Source: Mesodorylaimus sp. YZB2_4
Lineage: Eukaryota > Nematoda > Enoplea > Dorylaimida > Dorylaimidae
Assembly: GCA_030248295.1 (NCBI GenBank)
Contig: JASANH010000411.1
Location: 1 to 64,000 of the forward strand
Reading direction: 5' to 3'
DNA length: 64,000 nt
The notes below the pieces were generated by a model that was not told where the DNA came from, made no database searches, and was given only the letters and a program-made list of their open reading frames with translations. Made by a program: the position numbers and the translations under genes. This document shows, one piece after another, positions 12,106-23,200 of the stretch. The first letter of the stretch is position 1; each line of letters opens with the position of its first letter.

Positions 12106-12281
12106 GGCTCGACTGGCAGTCGATACTCTGCGCGGAGCCGGCACCTGGGAGCGTCACCCGTTAGGGGGACGTTTCAGCCATGTACTAGGTCGAAAGACTT
12201 AGTAGGCTGCCCTGGGTTTTTGGCGTGGTGCAAAAGCTCCACCGGTCACTCCCTCTAGTAATACGGACCCTGTCGTATTAC
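12106..12281 (-). repeat. repeat family R2, second copy in AGL copy A intron 12
   Basis: It shares the edge GGCTCGACTGGCAGTCGATA, an ACGTTTCAGCC block, GGTGCAAAAGCTCCACC and the end TAGTAATACGGACC with the other R2 copies. It corresponds to the single R2 copy in intron 12 of AGL copy B (31326-31499), so the extra copy at 11868 arose only on this side. Confidence 0.8.
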
Positions 12282-13101
12282 GCTTAGCCTTATCAGGGCA
12301 CACTCATGCTTACCAGCTAAACGCAGCGGCTTCACGTGCGATGTTCTTTCCACATTTTCCGGTTTGAAACACGTTCTGGCCACCAGGATGACGCTCTGAT
12401 GGGAAGTCGGGTTGTGCCTGGTCACTGCCACCACGTCCTCGGCCACTTGGTCCACAAACAGTTCGCTGAACCCGCCGACACTCAATTCGTAGTGCAGTCG
12501 ATTTAGGGCCAGCTTGCCAGCGATAATACCCGAACTCATATTGACCAGGCCTTCACCCTTCTCCCACGAGTCGTCCTCGGACTCGGTCCACGCGCAGTAA
12601 AGTCGTTTTTCATGGGTCACATGCACATGGTAAGGCACAAGCTCGTCGTATCCGCGATTGCTTCCCGTTGCGCAGGCGGCCATCGAGAACAATGCCGTCG
12701 TAGGGAGCAGGTCGAAAATAGTGCGAGTATAAAATGAAGACGTTGTTGCTTTCCTGACTAGTGGTCAGACTACATGCCACCAGCTTCCACTTACCTGGGC
12801 TGGGCATTGATTATCGTGGGTCAGGTCGTGGAAGATTGCGTGTGCTATGCTCGGCACTAGTGGTCGGACAGGTTGCTGTATGAATGCACCCACTGGGTCT
12901 CCACTAAAGCGATGCACCAATCGCCCTTGCTCGTGAGTATCCCAGGCAGCTTGGGCTTCTAAGAAAGAACTTTTTACGAAATGTTGTCGCCTACCTTCTT
13001 GAAATATATATTAGTGGCTGCTAGATCACAGTTTCAAAGGAGAACGTGGACTGAACGCATGTAACCAATGCAGATGAGCAGACCCTGGAGCAAGATGCAG
13101 A

Positions 13102-13244
13102 GGCTCGCTCGACTGGTATCTGGTAGCGTCACCAGCCAAGGTGATGTTTCAGCCAGACCGGGTCGGAAGACTCGGCTTGCTGGTTTTTGGCATGGTGCAA
13201 AAGCTCCACCAGTCACTCCCTCGAGTAATACGGACCCAGTCGCA
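13102..13244 (-). repeat. repeat family R2, copy in AGL copy A intron 10
   Basis: It contains GGTGCAAAAGCTCCACCAGT and AGTAATACGGACCCAGTCG, matching 12106-12281 with a shortened middle. It is absent from the 63-nt intron 10 of copy B, so this is an insertion after the duplication. Confidence 0.75.
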
Positions 13245-15489
13245 TTTCAAACATTCAATCAGCATGGACTCACCTCTGATCAATGAAGTAATACCCAAGC
13301 GATTGACAAAAATGTTATCGATGTCCTCATTGCGCGTGAACAATTCGGCAATAACGTACAAATCCGCCCGGACTTTGCGTGCCTCGTCCAACATGTACTA
13401 AAAGTGGGTTACAATTTCACATTTAATTCCCAAAAAAGAGCCCTCCGCAATCGACATGCCTCTGCTACATGAATTGGAGTACTGTTGCAGTTGTCCAGCC
13501 GCACTCCATGAAAGATCTCCGCTGTCAAACGCGAATATTTGGCCATGAGATCCCAGAGGTAAGGGCAGTCTTCGGGCCCATTGCCATAACGCAATCTCAC
13601 ACTGTCGTTCCAGCAAATCAGTTCACGACGGAAATACACCCAAAAAAAAGAAAAAACACAACACACATGTGCAAAAAGACAGCCAGAGTGCCCAAGAGGC
13701 ACAAAAAACGCACGCGCACAGGAGGGGGGGGAAATATATGTGTTCTCGGACGCACGCGGGCAAAATCCAGATGCTGAAAATGTAATTTGCAAATTTTCCC
13801 GCCAATTTTTCAACTTGTTTTTAAATAAAATATGCAGCTAATGCAGATGACCAGACCCTGGAGCAAGATGGAGAGGCTCCAGGAGGGGGGGACAAGCAGA
13901 CTAACAAGTAAGCCCGGAGGGAGGGATGCCCTACCCATGGCAAAGTCACAGCAACTAAACAGAGCAGAGTCTTGGACAACTATACGTTAAATATTAGGCT
14001 TACCATCGAATGCGGTTCTGCGAAGTTGTCGACTGGATGGGACATCACCCACCCAGTGAAAGCCATGGCATGCGCGTTGTCTGCTGAGTACATGAATTGC
14101 TCATCCGAAGCTAGACTTGACTCATTGACCTCATACTTGAAGTAACTAAAAGTAAGATCAAGCAGCATAAGGTTGACCATCATCCTATTGTGCCTGCCTA
14201 CAGTACATGTGTCATTTTAACGGGAACATAGTTTTTTATTGTGCTGTGTTTTCGGAATGAACTGCCATTTGAAGCTGCCTAGCTGGAAACACTTCCGTTG
14301 GCTTCATACAAATATTAGATCTATTATGCGATTTCTCAAACCTTTCTGCCGAGCGCCACTGTGCCCCATCCACTCCCCTCTCTCACCCAGTCACCAGACG
14401 ATGTTCGTCAGTGTAGCCTTGATACCGCGGGCCATGATCATCAACACGCTCGTGTCGCACGTGCCCAATAATAGCACTGATGGCGACCCGCAAGTGCTCC
14501 CAAGTCCGCCACGCAGCTTCATTGTTTAACTGGATTAGCCTTTGACGAAATTCATGAACACAGTGCTTTTTACGATCATTCTGGCTCACAACTGGAGACC
14601 TGAAAGGCAAAAAAGTGATCGTTATCAGTTGAAATAATGCAGATGCCGAATAAAACATACTCTCTCACATGCTTTTTTGGCAACACGCATGTGAGCAGAC
14701 AGCAACAATAAGAAAGTGAAAGATATGAGAGGCTAAAGTCTCTGTACTCCCTGCGACAAAAATCTCTACACAGCAGGAGTTTTTTGTATACTGATTGCAT
14801 TTTATGGGAGAAAACAGAACTGGCGCGGAGCAAGTTCTATTTTCTCACATAAAATGCATCTTTTCAAAAAGCCGAGGTTTGACTCGAGTCATGGCTATAT
14901 ACTTAAGTAATCTAAGGCTCCCTGAACGCCTATAAAACCGGTTCAGCATGCTCCGACGGGTCGACCATCAAGCTGAAATTCAAAAAAATGTGCTTCCAAG
15001 GCCTCTTCTTGAAATGATATCGCAAAAATAGTGAGTGCTAAAGGTTTTTAAGCACAAATGAGGAAGTGACGTCGACACTTCGCTTCATTCGCTAAAATGG
15101 GCAAATCAGTTTGAATTTGGCGCCTCGCAGGTATTCTTCCGCCAGCATTGCAATAAGGTGCGCGCTGGCGCGAGACCGAGAAAAGCATAAAGAGTGGAAT
15201 AAAGACCATTCCAAGGCCGACTGAGATATCGATCGATACAACAGATAGCTCGAGTATCGCACAGAACTGCGCGACTTGTATAGCGACCGCGCACACGGTT
15301 TCGTAGCGGTCACAGACAGACGCTGCCGCAGGCGTTGAACCGTGTCTGTTTAGCAGGGTATAGATTTGAAATGCGGCGCGAAGCTGTTTCTGCCACAATT
15401 TGTCACAGCTGATGCACTCAGAAAAACGAAAACCTATGGTTCAGCTTTGGTCCAGCTGGGCCTGGTCCAGCTTTGCAAGTCCCACACTT

Positions 15490-15880
15490 TTGCCATCTCG
15501 GGGATGTAGCGGTGAAGGGCGTCCGCCAAAGTTTGGAAACTAGTCGGCCCTGAGTTCAACTCTGGCCGTCTCGCTAAACTTGGTGAAGCTCTTGACCGCC
15601 TGGTGGTGGATGACTCACCCTTGATCCCTCAGGGGTCGATAAACTAGGAGACGCTCAATGAGGCGGGAGGCTCTCGGATCCTGGATCCCCTAACGGGGCA
15701 GGGGCTGGGCATGGCTACCTCATTGGGTAACCGCCGACATCGCGGGGTTGCGACTAGCACGCACCCTTGCCCGGCATGCATCCCGGATTGGCCCAGTCGA
15801 TGGCAAGATAGGGTCAACTAACCAGCCCCCTAGGCTGCGGGTAAAGGGCCAAAAATCGATTATCCCCTAGACCGACCAGG
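15490..15880 (+). mobile_element. tRNA-derived SINE-like element in AGL copy A intron 6
   Basis: The left end (about 15500-15575) carries a pol III A-box-like block (TAGCGGTGAAGG) and, about 50 nt downstream, a B-box-like block (GAGTTCAACTC). This is the layout of a tRNA head, followed by a GC-rich tRNA-unrelated body ending near GACCGACCAGGATGGG and a short A-rich run. Copy B intron 6 is only 96 nt and lacks it, whereas copy A intron 6 is about 1.7 kb. The tRNA of origin is not determinable by eye. Confidence 0.5.
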
Positions 15881-17262
15881 ATGGGTAAAAAAAAGTCCCA
15901 ACCTTTCACAGAAATAGTCGAACAACCTATGCACACTATGTCAAACAGACCTTTCCCCAGAAACGTGCCTGCGCCAAAGGAGCGTCAAAAGAAACCGGGG
16001 TATCTACTGTGACCCCTCCTCGCTCCTTTGTGCATTTCAAAACCAGCCTCTTTCTCTTGTTGGCCTTGGCGAGGGATCGGAAATAATGGTCAATGTGTTT
16101 CTCCGCGATCGTCTGCAGACTGTGTGTGGTGCGATTATGAAACTTTCTGTAGGAAATGGTTGGCTACAAAGACCCTACCAAAATAGATCAGGAAAGACAG
16201 CTGAATGTTGAAACAAACTGGTCTGCGGCCTATCTGCTGGGTGAAACAATAGATCTGCTGTATCGGCAGTCCAGGAATGCTGACTACACTTACATACTGA
16301 ACACAGGGCACGGATCAGCTTACTCCAGCCTGTTATAAATCACCAATGCAAGATCGATGTTTACAGTCGAACCGAAACGTTTATACTCGGGATCTTGAAC
16401 AATTGTCAAGCAACCGTCGCTTGAAGGCAATGGAAGCATTTTCGTATATGCGTCGTTAAAATCTACAAAACTGTTCGTTTGTTACAGGAACTAAAAAAGA
16501 TGCTTCGTACTTTCCAATTCTTGAGCAAACTTCTTTGTCACCTCATCCACGTTCACTTGGTAGAACTCGTGCAATTTGAGATTGGGCATCACCTCTTCTT
16601 GCAATATTGCTCGCAGTGCCTGTAAAATAAAAAAATTCTTACCAGAAAAATGAAAGAGCCTGCATTGTACACGTCAGCATGCTGTACAGAGTTTTTAGCA
16701 AATGTGTGCAGTGTGAAATAAGCCTGTAATTCATACCGTGATTAGTTTCCACTCCTAGGGCCCATTGGGCTTGAAAATTTCCTGTCAAGTAGTTTCCTGG
16801 GGATGCGTGGGGGGCACCTATCAATAGCGACAGTACGAGCATATGCTCGTCACATGAGCTACCCGCCATGATGTTTTGATGGAAAAAAGATAAAAGCTTA
16901 TTATTTGGAGGAGCCCCATGTACCACAAGGCCACCGGCGCTGATTTTGGGAATAAAATTGGTTATTTCGGAAAACTTCGACAGAAAAAAAGTGTTGCACA
17001 GCTTTATCCCCCGTAAACTAGGTTACTCCTCAACCTCACTTACTTCCAAATGCTGTTCCTCGCAAATGAGGGCCGGGAGTCCCCGATGTTCCCATTTATT
17101 CTCTGCCACTTCCTGCCCGAAATAATACAGGGCTCTATCCAGCAGGAAGGCGGGCCTCAGGTGGGGCGAGTTTTGCAAATTGTACCCACATTCTGGATGC
17201 GTTTTCAACCAGGGACTACATTTCGATGTGTGATTCCAAACCACGTCCGAAACAGTAAGCAG

Positions 17263-17316
17263 CTGAAAAGGTGAAGATAAAGTGTCTATACACGGTTTTA
17301 GGGGTCTTTTTCTTGC
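17263..17316 (-). other. GC-AG mini-intron 3 of AGL copy A
   Basis: A 54-nt segment opening GCAAGA and ending TTTTCAG, conserved in place and length in copy B (26416-26469). Removing it restores the family's join between the KNEWK and [12 protein letters not shown] segments. It is a multiple of three and stop-free in both copies, so retention would add 18 residues. Confidence 0.75.
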
Positions 17317-18501
17317 CTTCCATTCGTTCTTCATTTTGTCCACCAACTTTTTCAGGTCGTCGTATGTGAACGTGGCATCGGGCGTGCTATAGGCCGAACT
17401 GAACTTCAGTTGATCGGACAAACTGTACGCGCTGTTGGAAATGCCCAATTGTTGAGTGGGTGTCAAGTGGACCATGTTGTAGCCGGACTCTTTGGCCACA
17501 CGAAGTCGGGCTTCCCAGGTCGGGAAGGGGCCCAGCAACTTCGAGATGAGGGTCTGGCATTGAATACCGTCCAAGAACAGTTGCTCATCGTTTGGACCCA
17601 CAGCCAGCACTGGATGCACTTGGAAATATCCTGAACCATTCGGATTTTTGACATCGCTACAAGAGCAGAAAAGTTTTAAGTCTTGAAAAAACTGGCTTGT
17701 TTCACTACTGCAAAAACACACAATTTAGCGGGCTTTTTACGCCACCACACAACATTTTTGTCTCGAGCCTGGCATTCGGATGGTTTTTTCAGTCTATTTT
17801 GTATTTTTTACATTGAGTTGCCTAGGGGCATGACTATGCTAATGATACAAGCGTCATTAGTATGTGCGCTATGTATGTACCGCACTATGTATGCATAATC
17901 ATTCTTATGTATGCACTATGGGGTCGCCCCGAATCCCTAGCTCGGATTCCACTATACATCCAAAGGATGCAGCTCAGCATTTGGGATATATGTATTGTAT
18001 CTTGGGGCCCAAGACATGAAATGGCAATAGTACACGGCACTGTATATAAAAGACTCGGTATACCGTCAGCTAGGGCAACGGTTTAAAAGGGAATAACAGC
18101 TAACATGGGGACATGCAACACATGAAAGCGTAGAGGAAAACTCAAAGGTTGAAACTCATGATTGAAAATATCAGAGCAAGTACAAATCCTATTTCCATGC
18201 GAATCCCAAAGACAGCTAGATGCTAAAATAACGCTGAAACAGAGGACGGTAGGGGTGACCCGACTTGTGGACATCTTGAACAATTGTTTCAGATTTGGAC
18301 TCAAGTCTACTAAAAAACCAGTCTTACGACCCACGCCACCTGGTTGTCCAAGATAGCTCCCCTTCAAGATTTAGATCACCAACAGCAGCAAATCCAGATC
18401 TCAAGTCAGTACTGTATGTGTGTAGTACGCACATGTTGGGTCCGAGACTGCATTCTGTTGCGAAAGGATATCCATATGACCTGCAGTACGTAAAGCTATA
18501 C

Positions 18502-19535
18502 TAGCACGGGGGTAACCTTAAAGAATATGAGTATGCTACGATATGTGGTCCCCATGTAAAATAAGATTTGCATACTTCGTTTTGCTGAGATCCATATCCC
18601 CGTTTTTTAAAATGCGAAAATCGAATTTTTGGAGAAAGTTGAATTGCACGCACTTTGCGCGTTTTCGACAGTGATGCGCAGGTAGCAGGTCATACTGTAA
18701 CCGCTGGTTTTTCACCCGAAACAATTGTTCTAGTGTTTCTGCTGATTTTTTCTAATTTGTGATTAAAATTACCATAAAAATTGGTGAAAAGTGTTCCAAA
18801 AAGGAGTCACTGTCAATTTTTAGGTCACCGAAACCCGACTACTCGTTCTGGGGTATTTTAAATGGTGGGGTATGATTTTTTGCTCGAAATTTTTAGTGAT
18901 AGCTACGCTAGGGCAAGTTCGACAGGAATACTTACATGCTTTAGCAGAGGAATACATCTGCTTTGATTTTTCTGCGTTTCAAAAAACTTTTTTAAAATTT
19001 TTGTAGCCCATTATTAATTTTTAAACATCAATAAAAAATTATCACCCCTCTCCTTTTTAGTTTATTGTCTGAAAGTTTATCGCCGTCCTGAGTGCCGGTG
19101 AGTGTAAATCTCTTGCCGTTGAGTCGATTATAGTTTCAGCACCAAAATGAGAGCAAATGTGAATATATGCCACATTATTGTTGACCTAACGTCGATATAG
19201 GCTGTTTGGCAGAAGGACTTTTTATTTCAAAAATCGCATTTACGATCAAATACGTTGTTAAATCTCAAAGAAACTGAGAAAAAATAGTTCCCTCCTATTT
19301 TTCACTAATGTTACTGAAAATCCCTTGCGGTTACAGTACTCTGCTATCCTGCGCATCACAGTCGAAAACGCGCGAAGTGCGTGCGATTCGACTTTCCCCA
19401 AAAAATTCGATTTTCGCATTTTTTAAAAGCATGGATAAGGATTTGAGTAAAACGAATTATGCCAACCTTATTTCACATGGGGTCTACATATCACAGCATA
19501 CTCACCTTCATCAAGGTTACCCCCCCCCGGTGCTA
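18502..19535. mobile_element. foldback (long-TIR) transposon in AGL copy A intron 2
   Basis: Bases 18502 to about 18715 and about 19318-19535 are inverted copies over roughly 200 bp, about 85 percent identical by eye. Examples are GAGTATGCT near each outer edge and ATGCGAAAATCGAATTTTTG in the arm. The outer edge reads TAGCAC followed by a G run and TAACCTT on both sides. The centre is AT-rich and non-coding, so the element is non-autonomous. It is absent from intron 2 of copy B (825 nt), which dates it after the duplication or as lost there. Confidence 0.85.
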
Positions 19536-20211
19536 CCGTAGAACATACTGCATACCGCAAGAGAGCTGCATGAAAGTCCCAGAAATAACTGCATGCAGTG
19601 CAGATGTCAATTCCAGCCAAGTACGGCGTAGCAGCGTTCAAATCGTTAAACTATCCAAGAAAGTAGGTATAGCGGTACGTTCTTAAACATATCATATTTT
19701 ACCAAGTTTGCCAAAGACAAAAACATTTGATTTTGCGCACTATAAACTGGAGAACTCCCGGTGAGAGATTCTAATCGCTACGCAACCAAATGCTGCGTTG
19801 AAGCACATAAGTTAAAACCTTACTCGCTATCCAGCAAAAAGAAATAGCTGAACGGGCCGGCCAGCCATAATTTTATTTCGGCATATTGATCCAAATCGTC
19901 ATGTTTCAATTTGCTGCCCTGCGTCCAAGCTATTTCGCGAAATTCACTGCGCATGAATCGAGCAGATTTCGCTTTATCTGTGGTCGAAGCGGATGGTGGA
20001 TGATTGGAAAAGAAACGGACTTTGTGTACCATCAAACTCGGACCCAAAACAAATCTTATGGCCCATCCTGGAAAACAAACGCAATATGCAAATTGTGGAG
20101 CACAAAATACATTCTTCATTTCTGTAACAGACCTTTTTCCAATCGATACAATACTTTTTCCTGGTGCTCTCCTTTATGCAAAGTTAAAATTCTTATTTGC
20201 AATTGAGCCAT

Positions 20212-23200
20212 ATACTGTATGTATCTGAATCTTCGAAAATCACTGCCTTGAGACCCTGGAAAATAAGAATTTAAGCAAAATTAATGATTTTGAAACTTGT
20301 CTTACATCAAAGCAAGTTCTTTCTTAATCGTTATTAATTTAGTACGCAACGCTCTGTGTTAGCAAAACGCGGCAGCCACCAACCTGCAGTACTACGCATA
20401 AGTAAAAGTGCACCACGTTCACGTTGCCCCTTGCAACTGCATGCAATAAGTTTTCTTTCCATTTACTTTTTAGAGCATGCGTGTCTTACTTCTGAAATTA
20501 TCCGAGGAAGGAAATGCACTGAATCTCCTTTTCCGTTTTCGCAACAGTATTACAGCCCCAGCCAGCCCAGTCATTGGGCCCAGTTTTGTTGCTCCCGCGG
20601 ACAGCAGACAATTTTAACCCAACAATTGACTTTGGCGCGGCAGAAAAGACTGAAAGATCGAGCGAGCGAAATCCTGTGAAACCGACTTTTGAACATGCCT
20701 GGTAATCATGAAATCCATGAACAGCGAAGTGCCTGAACGGGAGCGGTTCGGCGAACAGTTCATGTGGAAGGGAGTACAGTATATGTAGACCAAGGGCGAA
20801 TTTTTCAGCAGTTGTTCAATGCAGAAGTTGACCTAGCATAAGACAAATATTCTGGGACCAGTGATGGGGATAAGCAATGGGCACCTTCCTAGCCTCAATT
20901 CAGCCACACCGCACCACGCCATTATTATGGTATTGCATTATGTACTGTGGATGACGTTTCTACTTATGCAAATGACATGCTGTGCACGAGTGTGTTCATT
21001 GCATCAAATCAGAAAATTAGGTGCAGTACGTGCCTTTAGTATCCTTCATTATTTCTGTGCATAAATTTGAATTCCCGCCACTTTTAATAAAACTTTTAAT
21101 GCGCGGACACATGAATTTTCAGCCCAGAAAAGCATCCTTTTTGCCGTTTGAAGTTCTCAAGAATGCTGCCCATACTGTATGTGTTAAAATGGTTTCAGCG
21201 TAAGCTTTTGACAGAAATCAAATTTTGGGATAAAACGAAGGCTGAATTTTTATGGTTGCAGCTGTTTAGAAAAATATAAAGCATAACTTTCGCGCTGGAA
21301 ATTTATGAAACGCGTCAGGCCAACCGCGGATTCAGCTATCATTGTTCAAAGGCTTGGAGCGGGACATGACTTCAACTGCGATGATTTTCGCGATAGCGAT
21401 CGACGAATTCCTGCAGATCAAGGAAGCCATCCAAATTTCCAGCCTTGACCCAGCTGGGGACTTCACAGCACTCACGCTTTCGGAATAAGTTGTTGGTGCC
21501 TGATTCACCTGCGTGTTTCATTTGCGATCTCTCCTTGTGACTTGTTTTTTATTCATTCCTGATGATTCTTAGAAAAGAAGTAAAGCATGTGTATTTTGAG
21601 TAATTTATTGGTGTTCTTCGTCTTTTAAAAATTCAGAAAATTCATAACTGCTGTGCAACTTTAAACTTTGTGCACAGAAGGTGCCATTCTTGCCTTTTGT
21701 CCAGCTTGTATACAGTATACTACGTTGGTCTACACTTCGATCACAGGCAAAATACGGAGAGAAGACGTTCTCAACTTTCTCTCATTTTTCGTCATTATAA
21801 AGAAGCTCTGAAATCACGATGGGACAAAATGTGTGATATAACCAGCGTTGATACAGCTGACTGAAACTGAAACTGAATCTCTCCGCCAAAACTGAATTTA
21901 ACTGTAACTGAATCTATTTAGAACCACTTGAATTCATTTTTCGAATTACTGCGTTTTTAAAAATAAGTGATCCGCTGGCGGATGTTTTGAGTTGGAGGCG
22001 TGTTTTGTCATTCTTAAAAAAGCCTTATTTATCGTAAATTTTCCCGGTGACTTCGGTCGGCCACACTCCCTCCTACGCCTGCCGGCATGTATGCATTCTC
22101 GATGACCAGAACTCTATTGCCCCAATGGCAGATCACCATGTTCATTGTCAGTTATCTCATCGACTGCAAGATATTTGGCTAAGTTGAGACTACGTCTTAT
22201 GCTGTACAGTCAGATCAGAAATTATAGCGCATGAAGTATATGACTGTTATGTACAGTAATAATTTTATGCAGGTGTACTGGTTGAGGGAGGGGATGATAG
22301 AGGATACAAGACGTTGGGATCAATGTTCCAGCCGTCGAAAATACGTCGAGTGGCTAGTATACTTTTCTACAGTACGTATCTCTACGCGTTTTTATTGTCC
22401 CATGAGACAAGAAATTGAAAATGATGTCTGCCCATGATTATAATTTTTATTATAACCTTGGGGATCAGACGACGAGGAGCGCAGTGCTAAGCCCTTATCA
22501 GCTAGCATTACTCGCAACTAGAGTGCCAGCCAGAACTGCATGGAAATATAAGACTAGTAATGGGTTGAAGAAAAGATGGTGAGGTTTATGAAAAAAGAAG
22601 TCTCCCTATATGCTGTGTGCCGTCACATACAGTGTGACGCATGTGATTCATCGCATTGCCACTGATACGCATTGGAATCTGCGTATTCCCTGTCCTTGAT
22701 CCGCAATCCCGTCCAATCTTGTTTCAGCTGTCCTTGTTTCTAATCTGTGGACGCTCTGCATCTGACTGCTTTGAGGCACCTTGTTGACCTCACACATCCG
22801 ACATCGGGTAAGAAAAGTGCACCCGACCCTGATCGTGAGACCTAAAATCCAAAACCCGAACCCGACCCAAAACTTTTTGCCCAACCTGGCCCGACTTTTT
22901 TCTGACTTTTTTCCTCTGACTTCTTGACCAAGATATTTATTTCTCATACTAAAGATATTCTCTTCTCTAATGTAAAAAAAATAGGGCCATATCTTCTGCA
23001 CTTCCAAGTTAATTTTATCCAAATTACGCGCAAAAAAGTGGGCTATAAGCAGTTTGAGGAGCCAATCTGTATTGAGAAATTTTGGTCTATCCTGTGAGTC
23101 ATAAAAGTTTGGTTTTGGGGAACTCCAAAATCAAAACCCGACCCGACCCGACCCAAACCCAACTTTTCGGGGGTTCGGGTAAGGGTCGTGTACCTAATGT

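Larger units (their letters stand above)
7814..20211 (-). pseudogene. AGL: glycogen debranching enzyme copy A; all exons open but three splice sites damaged
   Basis: Mirror copy of the gene at 24846-35530, with the same 24-exon structure. Exons (5' to 3' on the minus strand): 20211-20133, 20067-19824, 17656-17317, 17262-17044, 16619-16511, 16462-16324, 14599-14387, 14145-14004, 13639-13460, 13397-13274, 12958-12795, 12728-12314, 11609-11441, 11386-11285, 10925-10630, 10542-10409, 10339-10206, 9929-9645, 9513-9234, 9157-8851, 8717-8476, 8422-8237, 8172-7993 and 7927-7814. Joined they would encode 1598 residues with no internal stop. However, exon 9 is preceded by GG instead of AG and followed by GC, and exon 12 is preceded by AT. 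Intron 11 retention gives an early stop. Exon 8 lacks one codon of the conserved DDP motif. Exons 13-24 are almost identical to copy B. It is probably a recent pseudogene or a form making only truncated products; functional expression cannot be excluded without RNA. Confidence 0.8.
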
